A stretch of DNA of 64,000 nucleotides from an uncultured Oleiphilaceae bacterium (GCA_913060665.1 CAJXUY010000010.1:105493-169492), one strand, 5' to 3'; positions 17,340 to 28,184 are shown, numbered from the stretch's first letter. Made by a program: numbers and translations. Notes: generated by a model from the sequence alone, not told the origin.

Positions 17340-17869
17340 TAAACTGATTGTTTATCCAATTGCGTTATAAAGCCGTCCGGTACAGCCACACTTTTACGTA
17401 AAACATAGTCAAAAAATACTACACCCGTTTTCGCTAAAGCAATGAGTTCATCACTTTTTACAGGATTACCATCAATATCGCTACTATTTGTATCACCTTT
17501 TGACGCTTCAGTTTCTTTTAGCCCTTCTATATTGGCGACTGCCGATGGAACTGCTAACCGCACAACACGATAAATAAACTGACAGCTTTTGCGGGAAATA
17601 TCTTGTACAGAAATATCAAACCTTAAGCAATCTCCATAGAACGCTTCATTTTGATAGCTTATCGCTAGGTCAGCGACTAAGGTACCCACACCATCAATAT
17701 CTAACTCATCGTACCCCAACGCTCGAAAAAACTGAATTCGCGCTTCATGGACCAGAGTGATCATCCGGTCATGGCCAAGATGGTTTCCCTGGTTTATATC
17801 ACCAATTCGCACACTCAACTCAGTACTAAAGTGAGTGACATCCGGGAAATTAATTACAACACGGGACAT
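17339..17869 (-). CDS. Acyl-CoA thioesterase, hotdog fold (4HBT family)
   Basis: Hotdog-fold protein with the 4HBT pattern: VRIGDINQGNHLGHDRMITLVHEARIQFFRAL, then YQNEAFYGDCLRFDISV, and a C-terminal TGVVFFDYVLRKSVAVP. The aspartate in the first motif fits 4-hydroxybenzoyl-CoA-type thioesterases. A variable, serine/aspartate-rich loop of about 25 residues interrupts the last strands. The start at 17867-17869 (MSRVVINFPDV, 176 residues) is preferred because AGGA lies eight bases upstream; a start at 17944 would add 25 cysteine-rich residues with no family support. Substrate unknown. Confidence 0.8.
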   Translation of the reverse strand: MSRVVINFPDVTHFSTELSVRIGDINQGNHLGHDRMITLVHEARIQFFRALGYDELDIDGVGTLVADLAISYQNEAFYGDCLRFDISVQDISRKSCQFIYRVVRLAVPSAVANIEGLKETEASKGDTNSSDIDGNPVKSDELIALAKTGVVFFDYVLRKSVAVPDGFITQLDKQSV

Positions 17870-18043
17870 TCTTTTCATCCTGCAAATAAACGATACACAT
17901 AAGCACAATAACGACTGGTCTGCATAAACAGAACGGCTCGGCACCCAACATAAACCAAATGTTCAGTTCGGACGCTAACACATCTGAGACAATATTCTGC
18001 TACCATTATAAAATCAAATCACTTTTAAGACCTTAGTAAATTA

Positions 18044-18859
18044 ATGAACAATAAGTCACTTCCACGTGTTATTGGGTTGGCTGGCGTCGACCGAAATGAA
18101 ACCTCAGCCGCACTGAAGTATTCGGCACATCTAGAATGGCCAATGGTCCTGATGGCAATCTGGATCGTAATTGAGTGGTACCTGCAAGCAAAAGGCGCCG
18201 TTCCCGCCAGCTTTGTTCTTATCACAGACTGGGTGATATGGGGTTTTTTCTTATTTGAAACGGTCCTGCTTACAACACTTGTGCGAAATAAGCCGTATTA
18301 CCTCTTCGGCAACTGGGTCAATCTGGTCATTATCATTTTAGGGTTCCCCATTCTATGGGAAGAGTTCCCCGCGGCAGGGGTACTTCGCGCACTTCGTCTT
18401 ATTGTGATGGCTGGGATCCTCATCCACATATCAAGCACCGCCAGACGAATTCTAGCCAGAAACCATCTTGGCACCACACTTCTGGTTGGATTTATTATAA
18501 CCGTCATGGCCGGTTTTCTAATCGCTGGGCTCGATCCTGCTATAGAAACGCCTTGGGACGGTATATGGTGGGCATGGGTGACGGTAACAACAGTAGGCTA
18601 TGGTGACGTTGTACCCGTAAGTACAGAAGGTCGTTTATTTGGCTCATTTTTAATACTAATGGGGATTGGTATATTTTCTATGCTAACTGCCAGCTTTTCA
18701 GCTTTTTTTGTCTCTCGGGACGAAAAAATGGTCATTCAAAGAGAGCAACAAATTCTCGCCAAGCTTGAACTGATTGAAATGAGGTTACATAAAATTGAAA
18801 AAGAGGTCAGTCACGTCGCTAAAACACAACAAGACTCGATCAAAGGCTCAGACTCTTAA
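18044..18859 (+). CDS. Six-helix potassium-type ion channel
   Basis: A voltage-gated-channel-like membrane protein of 271 residues. The selectivity filter TVGYGD is at 183-188, between the pore helix (WDGIWWAWVTVT) and S6 (FGSFLILMGIGIFSMLTASFSAFF). Four helices precede the pore unit (about 31-50, 57-80, 90-107, 112-130). The fourth has only a few arginines (LRALRLI), so voltage sensing is uncertain. The cytoplasmic tail after residue 225 is a short coiled coil (EQQILAKLELIEMRLHKIEKEV), probably for tetramer assembly. It is convergent with the cNMP-HDOD gene, 19 bases apart. Confidence 0.88.
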   Translation: MNNKSLPRVIGLAGVDRNETSAALKYSAHLEWPMVLMAIWIVIEWYLQAKGAVPASFVLITDWVIWGFFLFETVLLTTLVRNKPYYLFGNWVNLVIIILGFPILWEEFPAAGVLRALRLIVMAGILIHISSTARRILARNHLGTTLLVGFIITVMAGFLIAGLDPAIETPWDGIWWAWVTVTTVGYGDVVPVSTEGRLFGSFLILMGIGIFSMLTASFSAFFVSRDEKMVIQREQQILAKLELIEMRLHKIEKEVSHVAKTQQDSIKGSDS

Positions 18860-18878
18860 CCCACAGATCTGGTTCTCA

Positions 18879-20159
18879 CTAGCCTAGCTGAAAGTCTGGA
18901 CCTAGCACTTGCTGAATTTCTTCGATTTTATGCCTTGCCTCAACCATCACCTTTAAGCTCCGCTCGGGCGTTAACCCTCCATTAGCCAGCTTCCTGAACG
19001 CAGGAACCTGGCCAAAGGGCGGCAAGTTATTGCGTTTAGGGCAACCAATTAGCGCATGCATCTGAGCAACAATAATAATATCGGTATAACTAGGTTCATC
19101 ATGGCCGGTATCAAAACTCCATTCTTCCGCTTTCGACACTACTTCGATCAAATCAGCCGGAAACCCCCAGTGCTCAAGGATGGTACACCCGATTTCGCCT
19201 CTCAACTCGTCTACAGCATCCTTTAAAGCTGTTTCATCCGCATATAGATCCGGAAAATTTTCGGCATAAGTAATGACCGGTATGGCACCAATATCATGAA
19301 TCAAACCTGCCAGCATCGCATGATCTTTGTTTAAACCTGGCGTTAGTTCTGCCAGCACATAGGCGATAGAAGCAACTTCTCGAGAGTGCTGCCACAAGTC
19401 AGACATTGCCTGCTTAAGCTCCGTTTTTTTACTTCGAAACAACTCCCTCATTGAAAATACAGTCACTAACTGTTGAGTGGTCTGAATACCTAACCGAACA
19501 ACTGCATCACGGCAGGAGGAAACTTCGTTAAAGCCTCTGTACAAAGGACTATTACATGACTTTATGAGCTTAACAGTTATCGCAGGGTCTGCATTTACGA
19601 CCTTCGCAATATCGTCTGAAGAGGTTTCATCCTTATCAGCTATTTGCCGTATCCGGTAGGCCACATCTGGCAAGCTCGGCAACGTAAAATTATTAGATTT
19701 CAAGTCATGATAAAAGCTCATCAATACCTTATAGGTGCCTTCTGTATCCTCACTCCCCTCATCCTCGATATCAAAGCCATCATCGGCCTCAAAATTATGC
19801 ACAGGCGCTTCTTTGAGCAAAATATTCAATACATCTTGCTCTATGACTAAAAACTCAACATCGGTGACGGCTTTGACGTTATATTGGCGTGGCTGTAAAT
19901 GAGCAATCGCTGCATCAGCTTTATCAGAGCCAGCCTCTATCTGCCGTGTTCTGCCATCTGGCGCCTCCAATTCTATTTTTCCAGTCAACAGAAAATAGTC
20001 ATGGTGATCTCGGCTTCCTCTCTCCAAAATCACTTTTTTCTTTTTAAAAGATGAGAAGTGGGCTTTATGCGCAAGTAAGATCCGCTGGTTTTCAGACAGT
20101 CTGTCGAGAGGACGAAACTTTTTTAACGCGGCTGCATTGAGCTCGATCGAAACATGCAT
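18879..20159 (-). CDS. Cyclic-nucleotide-binding-like domain plus HDOD signalling protein
   Basis: Residues ~15-125 resemble a cNMP-binding beta-roll (RLSENQRILLAHKAHFSSFKKKKVILERGS, YFLLTGKIELEAPDG, VTDVEFLVIEQDVL). Residues ~150-360 are an HDOD domain (LPSLPDVAYRIRQIADKDETSSDDIAKVVNADPAITVKLIKSCNS, LAGLIHDIGAIPVITYAE). HDOD is related to HD phosphohydrolases but generally lacks full catalytic residues and acts as a signalling scaffold. Nucleotide specificity cannot be read from the sequence. Single gene, between the channel and ilvD. Confidence 0.85.
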   Translation of the reverse strand: MHVSIELNAAALKKFRPLDRLSENQRILLAHKAHFSSFKKKKVILERGSRDHHDYFLLTGKIELEAPDGRTRQIEAGSDKADAAIAHLQPRQYNVKAVTDVEFLVIEQDVLNILLKEAPVHNFEADDGFDIEDEGSEDTEGTYKVLMSFYHDLKSNNFTLPSLPDVAYRIRQIADKDETSSDDIAKVVNADPAITVKLIKSCNSPLYRGFNEVSSCRDAVVRLGIQTTQQLVTVFSMRELFRSKKTELKQAMSDLWQHSREVASIAYVLAELTPGLNKDHAMLAGLIHDIGAIPVITYAENFPDLYADETALKDAVDELRGEIGCTILEHWGFPADLIEVVSKAEEWSFDTGHDEPSYTDIIIVAQMHALIGCPKRNNLPPFGQVPAFRKLANGGLTPERSLKVMVEARHKIEEIQQVLGPDFQLG

Positions 20160-20464
20160 TAACAGAACCTATTTCTTAGATGTGGATAACTCTACTTTAC
20201 TAGCCGGGAAACTTAGTGAAAATACAACAAGCCACCCAAGCAAAGTACGATAATCAACTGCAGCAGGATGAACACAAGGCCAGTCAGCACATTAACGTTT
20301 TGCAGTAGAAAAGAATGGCTAAAAGTTTAACAGGTATTTCTTTGATTGCACCAAAGTATTCACTCCACAGGCCTAATAGAGAGTTAAATCTGCAGAATTT
20401 CTCTGGTATGCTTGCTATATACGAATATACACCCATTTATCGACCGTTTTACTGGAAGAATCAG
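20160..20464. other. Intergenic region between the HDOD gene and ilvD
   Basis: About 305 bases between divergent genes. The frame of ilvD stays open back to an ATG at 20315, but that stretch does not resemble any dihydroxy-acid dehydratase and I treat it as non-coding. Apart from one extended -10 element near 20413 nothing is recognised; there is no branched-chain-rich leader peptide of the ilv attenuator type. Confidence 0.5.
20413..20421 (+). promoter_or_regulatory. Candidate ilvD promoter (extended -10)
   Basis: TGCTATATA is an extended -10 (TGn plus TATATA). No good -35 is seen. A start about seven bases later would give a leader of some 37 bases before the ilvD ATG at 20465, and would exclude the longer reading frame from translation. 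Confidence 0.4.
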
Positions 20465-22309
20465 ATGCCAATATACCGTTCAAAAACATCTACTGCAGGC
20501 CGCAATATGGCGGGCGCACGTGCGTTATGGCGTGCCACTGGAATGAAGGATGACGATTTCAAAAAACCTATCATAGCCGTCGCTAATTCATTTACTCAAT
20601 TTGTGCCAGGGCATGTTCACCTAAAAGATCTAGGGCAACTAGTCTGTAGAGAAATCGAAAAAGCAGGCGGAGTTGCGAAAGAATTTGACACTATCGCCAT
20701 CGATGACGGTATAGCGATGGGTCATGACGGCATGTTATACAGTCTCCCTTCTCGTGACCTTATTGCTGACTCAGTAGAGTACATGGTTAACGGACATTGT
20801 GCGGATGCTCTTGTATGCATATCTAACTGCGATAAAATCACCCCCGGAATGATAAACGCTGCACTTCGCTTAAATATACCGACCATCTTCGTATCAGGTG
20901 GCCCAATGGAAGCGGGAAAAACCAAGTTATCGGAGCATAAGCTTGACCTGGTTGATGCAATGGTTATCGCGGCAGACCCAGACGCTGATGATGAAACTGT
21001 CGAAGAGTACGAGCGTAGCGCTTGCCCTACTTGTGGCTCATGCTCAGGCATGTTTACTGCTAATTCAATGAACTGTCTGACCGAGGCGATCGGCCTATCA
21101 TTGCCTGGAAACGGCACAGTGCTGGCAACACATGCTGACCGTGAACAGCTATTTCTTGATGCAGGCAGAACCATTGTTGATATTACTCGTCGCTATTACG
21201 AACAAGACGATGAATCTGTACTTCCACGATCTATCGCCAGCTACAAAGCATTTGAGAACGCTATTACGCTTGATATCGCCATGGGTGGGTCTACCAATAC
21301 AATATTGCATCTACTTGCCGCAGCCCAAGAAGCTGAAGTAGGTTTCTCTCTCCAGCGCATGAATGAGCTATCTCACAAGATACCTCAACTATGTAAAGTG
21401 GCCCCTAACTCTCCAGATTATCATATGGAAGACGTCCATCGTGCTGGTGGCATTATGGGGATTTTGGGTGAGCTAGACCGAGCCGGGTTACTCCATACAG
21501 ACCTTCCTACCGTACACTCAAGAACCATGGCAGAAGCCCTCGATAAGTGGGATATCATGCGCAACAATGACCCTGCTGTTGCTGAATTTTATAAGGCTGG
21601 CCCAGGAGGCATCCCAACCCAAACGGCCTTTAGCCAAAGCACTCGCTGGCCGAGCCTTGATGGTGATAGGGAGACCGGCTGTATTCGCTCAAAAGAAAAC
21701 GCCTACTCTCAGGAAGGCGGGCTGGCAGTCTTATACGGAAATATTGCAGAAGATGGCTGTGTCGTTAAAACTGCAGGTGTTGACGAGTCAATCTTGTTAT
21801 TCAACGGCAAAGCCAGAATCTTCGAAAGCCAAGACGCCGCAGTTGAGGGCATTCTTAATGATGAGATTGTAGAAGGCGACGTGGTCATTATCCGCTATGA
21901 AGGGCCAAAAGGTGGCCCTGGCATGCAGGAAATGCTCTACCCTACCAGTTACCTAAAGTCCAAAGGGCTTGGAAAAGCCTGCGCACTGTTAACGGATGGG
22001 CGCTTTTCAGGTGGTACTTCAGGTTTATCAATAGGCCATGCGTCTCCTGAAGCCGCATCTGGCGGTGCCATTGCACTCATAGAAGAAGGTGACGGTATTA
22101 CGATAGATATCCCGAACCGCTCGATCAATGTAAATGTCAGTGATGACGTATTAGCTGAACGACGCGCTGTAATGGATGCAAAAGGAAAGGATGGATGGAA
22201 GCCTGCGCTGCCTCGAAAACGCAAAGTCTCTGCAGCATTAAAAGCCTATGCGATGCTCGCGACTAGTGCCGATAAAGGTGCCGTCAGAAACTTGGATATG
22301 CTGGACTAA
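20465..22309 (+). CDS. ilvD: Dihydroxy-acid dehydratase
   Basis: Iron-sulfur dehydratase of valine, leucine, isoleucine and pantothenate synthesis. The start [20 protein letters not shown] at 20465 matches the family N-terminus, is preceded by GGAAG six bases upstream and gives 614 residues, the normal length. Cluster and metal residues are in [12 protein letters not shown] and [19 protein letters not shown]; other blocks are [25 protein letters not shown] and [18 protein letters not shown]. Single gene, convergent with folA. Confidence 0.97.
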   Translation: MPIYRSKTSTAGRNMAGARALWRATGMKDDDFKKPIIAVANSFTQFVPGHVHLKDLGQLVCREIEKAGGVAKEFDTIAIDDGIAMGHDGMLYSLPSRDLIADSVEYMVNGHCADALVCISNCDKITPGMINAALRLNIPTIFVSGGPMEAGKTKLSEHKLDLVDAMVIAADPDADDETVEEYERSACPTCGSCSGMFTANSMNCLTEAIGLSLPGNGTVLATHADREQLFLDAGRTIVDITRRYYEQDDESVLPRSIASYKAFENAITLDIAMGGSTNTILHLLAAAQEAEVGFSLQRMNELSHKIPQLCKVAPNSPDYHMEDVHRAGGIMGILGELDRAGLLHTDLPTVHSRTMAEALDKWDIMRNNDPAVAEFYKAGPGGIPTQTAFSQSTRWPSLDGDRETGCIRSKENAYSQEGGLAVLYGNIAEDGCVVKTAGVDESILLFNGKARIFESQDAAVEGILNDEIVEGDVVIIRYEGPKGGPGMQEMLYPTSYLKSKGLGKACALLTDGRFSGGTSGLSIGHASPEAASGGAIALIEEGDGITIDIPNRSINVNVSDDVLAERRAVMDAKGKDGWKPALPRKRKVSAALKAYAMLATSADKGAVRNLDMLD

Positions 22310-22322
22310 CCTCCAGCCTCCG

Positions 22323-22412
22323 CCCTTGATTCCTATCGTTCGACCCTACATCACGGCTACAAAACCAAACTAAACTCCTCGTAGTCGTGATTGAGTACAA
22401 CGGAATCAAGGG
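22323..22412. terminator. Nested inverted repeats between convergent ilvD and folA (candidate bidirectional terminator)
   Basis: Outer arms CCCTTGATTCC (22323-22333) and GGAATCAAGGG (22402-22412) are exact complements 68 bases apart. Inside them TCACGGCTAC (22351-22360) and GTAGTCGTGA (22381-22390) pair with one G-U. A short pair TAAACTCC (22371-22378)/GGAGTTTA (22412-22419) competes with these. There is no T-run, so termination at this site is a guess; the stacked helices could instead protect the two convergent 3' ends. Confidence 0.45.
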
Positions 22413-22423
22413 GAGTTTATTCC

Positions 22424-22927
22424 CTACCTACGCTCATAAACAATAAAGCTGTAATCGTACGGATTCGAACCTTCTGCTTTATAGTCTTCACGCGCAGTTT
22501 CGTGCCACTGAGTCCAATCGACTTCGGTAAACCAGGCATCACCATCAACCTCAGCATGTACTTTGGTGAGGTAAATTCTGTCTACCAAGTCCAATGACGT
22601 CTGATAGATCTGGTCACCGCCAATTATCATCACCTCATCAACACCATCAATCAGCGCCGTAGCTTCGGCTTTTGCAAACGCTTCTTCATAGGAGTGGACA
22701 ACGGCTACTCCTTCATGCTGCCAATCGGCGTTACGGGTAATAACCAGGTTCTGTCTACCCGGTAGCGGTTTACCAATCGATTCAAACGTTTTACGCCCCA
22801 TAATAATAGGCTTCCCCATCGTTACAGACTTAAAATATTTTAGGTCATTAGGTAAATACCAAGGAAGTTTGTTGTTCCTGCCAATCACTCTGTTTTCAGC
22901 CATCGCGACGATAATCGATTTCTTCAT
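22424..22927 (-). CDS. folA: Dihydrofolate reductase
   Basis: Reduces dihydrofolate to tetrahydrofolate with NADPH. Family motifs: IIVAMAENRVIGRNNKLPWYLPNDLKYF at the start, then GKPIIMGRKTFESIGKPLPGRQNLVITR and VDEVMIIGGDQIY. I start at ATG 22925-22927 (MKKSIIV, 167 residues), where the family begins. The frame is open to 22975 but those extra 16 residues are not conserved. It works with ThyA, encoded 3.5 kb away, which makes the dihydrofolate. Confidence 0.95.
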   Translation of the reverse strand: MKKSIIVAMAENRVIGRNNKLPWYLPNDLKYFKSVTMGKPIIMGRKTFESIGKPLPGRQNLVITRNADWQHEGVAVVHSYEEAFAKAEATALIDGVDEVMIIGGDQIYQTSLDLVDRIYLTKVHAEVDGDAWFTEVDWTQWHETAREDYKAEGSNPYDYSFIVYERR

Positions 22928-22986
22928 TTTAGTCAGTATGCCCCTGTAACGGTATGGCGAGCCACAATTACCCAATTAATTGAGTC

Positions 22987-22995
22987 TTTATAGCA
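22987..22995 (-). promoter_or_regulatory. Candidate folA promoter (extended -10)
   Basis: On the minus strand TGCTATAAA, an extended -10, lies about 60 bases before the folA start. A convincing -35 is absent. The shared 244-base gap must also hold the promoter of the chemoreceptor gene, which I cannot place; no flagellar sigma28 pattern is seen. Confidence 0.35.
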
Positions 22996-23171
22996 TTTTA
23001 CCCCACCAGACTCTGTAAGAAACCTCGCGAATCAGAAAATTATGTCTATTCTTAAATTAATCCAACATAAAAACAAAATAAACTATAAACGAAACGAGCT
23101 AGACAACCATCTCTAAGCCCTTTTCCGCTATAAGTAATTTAAAATATCGTGATGCTCGGGAGCCAGGTAAC

Positions 23172-26100
23172 ATGAAGATCAATATGCCGGTCACAGATAA
23201 CGAGGTTAACTTTTCTGAAGAAGATACCCTCGTTTCAACGACCGATCTCAAAGGTATTATCACCTACGTTAACCAAGAGTTTATCGTTACCAGTGGCTTC
23301 ACTGAAGAGGAGCTTATTGGCAAAAACCATAACATGGTGCGCCACCCTGATATTCCTCCTGAGGCGTTTCAAGACTTATGGAACACGTTAAAAGCGGGTA
23401 AGCCTTGGGTTCAAGTACTTAAAAACCGCTGTAAAAATGGCGATTTTTATTGGGTAAAGGCCAATGTAACGCCGGTATGGAAAGACGGTAATATTGTCGA
23501 GTATATGTCTGTACGCGCAAAACCGACTCGTGATGAGATCACTGCAGCCGAAGCCGCTATGAAACAAATAAAAGATGGCAAACTTCGAATGGAGAACGGC
23601 AACCTTGTTAAATCAGGCGTTGCGTCACTATTCTCAAAGTTTGGCAATATCAACCTAACTCATCAGTTCATAGCACTCGGATTAGTATTTGCATTTTTAG
23701 TAGCCGTTATCGCCGCTCAACTCAGCATTCAAAAAGAAAACGTAGACTTCTCGGCAAAAGAATTATTGGGAGTTGAGTATGTAAAACCACTAAGAATCCT
23801 ACTTGAATTAGTCCCCCAACATAGGGGGATGTCAAATGCATATCTTAACGGCGACACCAGCTTCGACGGCAAGATACAGCAGCGAAGAGACGATATAGAC
23901 AAGGCGTTTACAACAGTATTCGAAGCCGATAAACGCCTAGGGGATTCGTTAGACACTACCCAGGGGCTCAATGAGCTCTTCGATGACTGGAAAACGCTGA
24001 AATCATTAGCTCCTTCATTGACAGCCACGCAGAGTTTTGCACGTCATACAGAACTCATCGACGATTTACTACAGCTCATGGTTCATGTGGGCGATACATC
24101 AAACCTGATCTTGGATCCTGATTTAGACAGTTTCTACAATATGGATCTAGTGATTAACCGTATTCCTCAATTAATAGAGTTTATGGGGCAGGCTAGAGGA
24201 CTGGGAGCGGGTATTGTTGCTCAAGAAAGAACGCCTACCTATGCCGAGCAGCAAAAGCTTAGCGAACTCATCGTAGCATTAACGTTATCACATAAGAGCG
24301 TATCAATATCTTACAATAGCGGTGCAGACGCCAGCCAAGAAGTATCAGCACTACTGGGCTCACAAGCCAGCAACACCGAAGCGGCCGTAGCCCAATTCAT
24401 TAAGTCGATCATATCCGTTAGGGACGGCAACTATCGAGGGAGTTCTCAGGCTCTTTTTGAATCAGGTACCGCAGCCATTTCCAAGTCATTTACGCTATAT
24501 GATCAATCAGCAGATTTACTCGAAACCCTTCTACACCGTCGTGTTGATAGCCTATCGCTGACGTTCTATATCATTTCATTACTAACAGCATTATCAATTA
24601 TTTTAGTCTTTGTTATTGGCCTTACGGTTAGCCGCACCACCCTCAAGACAATTAAGAACAGCCTAGATAACCTGGCCTCCATCAGCAATGGGGATTACAA
24701 AAAGACCTTAGAAATGGTCGGTAATAACGAGCTCTCCGCACTAACACGGGCGATTACATCAATGAGGATAAAGATCGGATTTGATGTCGAAGACGCCACG
24801 AAAAAAGCAGCTGCATCAACCCGCATAAAAGAAGCACTCGATAACGTCAGCGCTAATGTCATGGTGGCAGATCCAGATCGAAATATAATCTATATGAATG
24901 ATGCAGTTGTGGCCACATTAAAGAACGCAGAAGCGGATATTCAAAAAGACCTTCCCGACTTCAAAGTCGATGAATTAATGGGCGGGTCGATTGACGCGTT
25001 CCATAAGAACCCTGATCATCAGGCTCGCCTACTCGAAACACTCACTACCACTTATGATGCCTCTCTTCTCATTGGTGGTCGTTCAATGGACTTATCCGTT
25101 AATCCGATCCGAAACGAAAACAATGTACGCTTAGGGACGGTTGTTGAATGGAAAGACCGAACACTGGAGGTCGCAATTGAAAAAGAGATCGACGCGATTG
25201 TAGAGTCAGCATCACAAGGCGACTTATCCAAACGTATAGCAATGGATGACAAAGAAGGTTTCTTCAAGAAGCTCAGTACAGGGCTCAATGAGTTGCTCGA
25301 AAGCTCATCTTCTTTTGTGTCAGACGTGGGTCAGTTATTTTCTCAGTTAGCAGAAGGGGATCTGACAAAGCCTATCGACAAAGAGTATGACGGCGACTTC
25401 CAGCGAATTAAAGACGATGCGAATGGCACGATTAGTAAGCTCACCGAGATTATTACTCAAATAAGGGAGGCCGCCAATACCGTTCATACTGCAGCAAATG
25501 AAATTGCACAAGGTAATACCGACCTTAGCCAGCGCACCGAAGAGCAAGCAAGCTCGCTGGAAGAAACTGCTTCAAGTATGGAACAAATTACCGCAACAGT
25601 TAAACAGAGTTCAGATAATGCAGGCGAAGCGAATCAGCTAGCGTCGGAAGCCAAAACAAAAGCTCAGCAAGGTGGTGCAACGGTCCAGGAAGCTGTCGAG
25701 GCCATGAAAGAAATACTCACTTCGAGCAACCGTATTAATGACATTATTGGTGTAATCGACGAAATCGCATTTCAAACTAACCTGCTTGCACTTAACGCTG
25801 CAGTAGAAGCGGCCAGAGCTGGTGAACAAGGGCGAGGCTTTGCTGTGGTGGCCGGAGAGGTACGAAACCTCTCGCAACGCTCGGCAGATGCGGCAAAAGA
25901 GATTAAAGACCTTATCAGAGACAGTGTTGTGAAAGTAGAGACAGGGTCGAATCTCGTTAATGAATCAGGGGATACACTAGGTGCAATCGTCCATGCCGTT
26001 GACCGTGTTGCCGGCATGATAAACGAAGTCAATATCGCAGCAGCTGAACAAACATCAGGCATTGAGCAGATCAACCAAGCTGTCGCGCAGATGGACGAAA

Positions 26101-26348
26101 TGACCCAGCAAAATGCAGCACTAGTTGAAGAAGCCTCAGCCGCCAGTGAAGCCATGTCGGAGCAAGCCTCTGGAATGAATCGATTAATCGGGTTCTTTAA
26201 GGTTGGCGCTTATACGACAAGTGCGCCTGTCCAGGCGACCCCTAGCGCTGAACCGATAAAGTCATACCAACCACAATCTAATGGCAATCAGGCCGGTGGT
26301 GGTAGCGCCGCATCATTTTCTAACGATGATGACTGGGAGGATTTTTAA
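23172..26348 (+). CDS. Methyl-accepting chemotaxis protein with two PAS domains and a periplasmic sensor
   Basis: A 1058-residue chemoreceptor. N-terminal Aer-like PAS (~15-125: [20 protein letters not shown]), first membrane helix ~165-185, periplasmic region ~190-460 with NIT-like features ([31 protein letters not shown]), second helix ~462-486, HAMP, second PAS (~553-660: [22 protein letters not shown]), further HAMP-like linkers and a signalling domain with the conserved tip at ~863-905 ([24 protein letters not shown]). It ends in DWEDF, matching the xWxxF tether that CheR/CheB use in E. coli Tar and Tsr. No che genes are nearby. It is followed by a strong terminator. Ligands unknown. Confidence 0.93.
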   Translation: MKINMPVTDNEVNFSEEDTLVSTTDLKGIITYVNQEFIVTSGFTEEELIGKNHNMVRHPDIPPEAFQDLWNTLKAGKPWVQVLKNRCKNGDFYWVKANVTPVWKDGNIVEYMSVRAKPTRDEITAAEAAMKQIKDGKLRMENGNLVKSGVASLFSKFGNINLTHQFIALGLVFAFLVAVIAAQLSIQKENVDFSAKELLGVEYVKPLRILLELVPQHRGMSNAYLNGDTSFDGKIQQRRDDIDKAFTTVFEADKRLGDSLDTTQGLNELFDDWKTLKSLAPSLTATQSFARHTELIDDLLQLMVHVGDTSNLILDPDLDSFYNMDLVINRIPQLIEFMGQARGLGAGIVAQERTPTYAEQQKLSELIVALTLSHKSVSISYNSGADASQEVSALLGSQASNTEAAVAQFIKSIISVRDGNYRGSSQALFESGTAAISKSFTLYDQSADLLETLLHRRVDSLSLTFYIISLLTALSIILVFVIGLTVSRTTLKTIKNSLDNLASISNGDYKKTLEMVGNNELSALTRAITSMRIKIGFDVEDATKKAAASTRIKEALDNVSANVMVADPDRNIIYMNDAVVATLKNAEADIQKDLPDFKVDELMGGSIDAFHKNPDHQARLLETLTTTYDASLLIGGRSMDLSVNPIRNENNVRLGTVVEWKDRTLEVAIEKEIDAIVESASQGDLSKRIAMDDKEGFFKKLSTGLNELLESSSSFVSDVGQLFSQLAEGDLTKPIDKEYDGDFQRIKDDANGTISKLTEIITQIREAANTVHTAANEIAQGNTDLSQRTEEQASSLEETASSMEQITATVKQSSDNAGEANQLASEAKTKAQQGGATVQEAVEAMKEILTSSNRINDIIGVIDEIAFQTNLLALNAAVEAARAGEQGRGFAVVAGEVRNLSQRSADAAKEIKDLIRDSVVKVETGSNLVNESGDTLGAIVHAVDRVAGMINEVNIAAAEQTSGIEQINQAVAQMDEMTQQNAALVEEASAASEAMSEQASGMNRLIGFFKVGAYTTSAPVQATPSAEPIKSYQPQSNGNQAGGGSAASFSNDDDWEDF

Positions 26349-26381
26349 TCTAACGAGTAATTGTTAAAACAATAGCCATTA

Positions 26382-26414
26382 AAAAAGGGAGCTGTATGAC
26401 ACAGCTCCCTTTTT
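26382..26414. terminator. Bidirectional rho-independent terminator between the chemoreceptor and thyA
   Basis: A perfect 14-base-pair stem, AAAAAGGGAGCTGT with ACAGCTCCCTTTTT, and a five-base ATGAC loop. T-runs at both ends let it serve both convergent genes. Confidence 0.92.
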
Positions 26415-26432
26415 ATGTCGTTCATGGAAAAG

Positions 26433-27272
26433 CTATATCGCAATAGGCGCCCTAATCAAACCATCAGGCTCATAGCCTTCAACTTCGAAGTCTTCAAACT
26501 CGTAACCAAATATTGTATCCGGCTTACGTTTAATCACTAATTTCGGTAGCTCATGAGGCGTTCGTGCTAACTGCTTAAATACAATCTCATCATTCAAGTG
26601 GTTCTGATATAAATGGCAGTCACCAAAGGTATGAATAAACTCCCCTACATCTAGCCCACACTGATCAGCGATCATATGCGTCAGCAGTGCATAACTAGCA
26701 ATATTAAAGGGCACCCCCAAGAACAGATCTGCACTGCGCTGGTAGAGCTGACAAGATAACTTGCCGTCGACAACATAAAACTGAAATAAACAATGGCACG
26801 GCGCTAACGCCATTCTGCCTTGCTCAACGTTCGCCTGCGGGCCTATTGACTCATCTGGTAATTCAGCAGGATTCCAGGCAGACACAATCAGCCTCCGCGA
26901 ATCGGGCTTAGATTTAATCTGTTCGATCACTTCAGAAATCTGATCTACCGTATCACCATTTGGTCCGACCCAACTCCGCCATTGCTTCCCATAGATAGGC
27001 CCCAGATCACCCTCTTCTGTTGCCCAAGCATCCCAAATAGAGACCCCTCGCTCTTTCAGCCAATTATTATCCGTTGACCCCTTGAGAAACCAAAGCAACT
27101 CATAAATCACACTTTTTAAGTGGATCTTTTTAGTCGTGACTAACGGAAAGCCTTTAGATAAATCAAACCGAATCTGCCTGCCAAAGACCGAACGCGTTCC
27201 AACGCCTGTTCGGTCGCCTTTATCAGTCCCGTTATCAACTACATCCTTCATCAAATCCAAATACGCTTTCAT
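26433..27272 (-). CDS. thyA: Thymidylate synthase
   Basis: Methylates dUMP to dTMP using methylene-tetrahydrofolate. The catalytic cysteine is Cys159 ([14 protein letters not shown]). Other blocks: [59 protein letters not shown], and the conserved C-terminus RAPIAI. At 279 residues it carries a short insertion (about 137-150) relative to the 264-residue E. coli enzyme. It is 31 bases downstream of lgt. Confidence 0.97.
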   Translation of the reverse strand: MKAYLDLMKDVVDNGTDKGDRTGVGTRSVFGRQIRFDLSKGFPLVTTKKIHLKSVIYELLWFLKGSTDNNWLKERGVSIWDAWATEEGDLGPIYGKQWRSWVGPNGDTVDQISEVIEQIKSKPDSRRLIVSAWNPAELPDESIGPQANVEQGRMALAPCHCLFQFYVVDGKLSCQLYQRSADLFLGVPFNIASYALLTHMIADQCGLDVGEFIHTFGDCHLYQNHLNDEIVFKQLARTPHELPKLVIKRKPDTIFGYEFEDFEVEGYEPDGLIRAPIAI

Positions 27273-27303
27273 CGTTCACTACCTGTTAATTATGTCTTAA
27301 TAC

Positions 27304-28119
27304 TTAAGCTTTCTCGGGTGCAGTTGCACCTGTAATACTATTCATTTTATAAGCCCAAACCATCATACCAATACCGATAATTACCATCGGAACTGATAGC
27401 AGCTGGCCCATAGTGAGCCAATCCCAGGCTAAATAGCCCAAATGAGCATCAGGCTGACGGAAAAATTCAACGATTATACGAAACGCACCATAACAAAGAA
27501 GAAACAATCCAGAGATAGCCATTTTAGGCCTCTGTCGTGACGAAAACCACCAAAGCACAGCAAACAGTGCACCCCCTTCAAGTGCAAACTGATAAAGCTG
27601 AGATGGGTGCCTAAGCAGTTGTTCCGCGTCACCAGGAAAAATCATCCCCCAGGCGACATCGGTCTGCCTACCCCATAGCTCACCACCAATAAAATTACCC
27701 AGCCTTCCCATTCCCAAACCCACTGGAACAAGTGGTGCGACAAAGTCAGATATTTCAAAGAATGTGCGCCCAAGTTGCCGGCCAAACCAAAACATCGCCA
27801 AGATAACACCGATCAAACCACCGTGAAACGACATCCCGCCTTCCCACACCATAAATAACCATAATGGATCATCTAAGAATCGATCAAAATTGTAGAAAAA
27901 CACGTAACCAAAACGTCCTCCTAACACGACCCCCATTGCGCAGTAAAAAATAAGGTCGCCCATCTGCTCTGGCTTTATCGGTGACCAGGGCTTTGTCGCG
28001 CGTCTGGTGCCTAGAAACCACGCTGTTGCAAAACCAATAAGGTACATCAAGCCATACCAATGAACTTTAAGCGGCCCAACCGATATTGCAACAGGGTCAA
28101 TTTGAGGGTATTTCAACAT
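27304..28119 (-). CDS. lgt: Phosphatidylglycerol-prolipoprotein diacylglyceryl transferase
   Basis: Inner-membrane enzyme that attaches diacylglycerol to the lipobox cysteine of prolipoproteins, the first step of lipoprotein maturation. Signature residues are in [11 protein letters not shown], the HGGLIGV motif (catalytic histidine) and [15 protein letters not shown] (essential arginines and asparagine). About seven membrane helices, 271 residues. Part of the conserved TauE-lgt-thyA run. Confidence 0.97.
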   Translation of the reverse strand: MLKYPQIDPVAISVGPLKVHWYGLMYLIGFATAWFLGTRRATKPWSPIKPEQMGDLIFYCAMGVVLGGRFGYVFFYNFDRFLDDPLWLFMVWEGGMSFHGGLIGVILAMFWFGRQLGRTFFEISDFVAPLVPVGLGMGRLGNFIGGELWGRQTDVAWGMIFPGDAEQLLRHPSQLYQFALEGGALFAVLWWFSSRQRPKMAISGLFLLCYGAFRIIVEFFRQPDAHLGYLAWDWLTMGQLLSVPMVIIGIGMMVWAYKMNSITGATAPEKA

Positions 28120-28184
28120 TTAATCTATCCTTTTAAGCTACATTCCATAGCAACATTCAAAATATTAGCCTTTACTGACATTAA

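Noticed and set aside
17870..17944. Extended N-terminus of the thioesterase
   Set aside because: Cysteine-rich and unlike the family; the start at 17869 has an AGGA eight bases upstream.
20315..20464. Longer ilvD reading frame with 50 extra N-terminal residues
   Set aside because: The extra part does not resemble the family, whereas [18 protein letters not shown] at 20465 does and has a good ribosome-binding site.
22323..22412. Possible integron attC site
   Set aside because: attC needs RYYYAAC first and GTTRRRY last; here the order is GTT then AAC and the core sites do not match. No integrase or cassette array is nearby.
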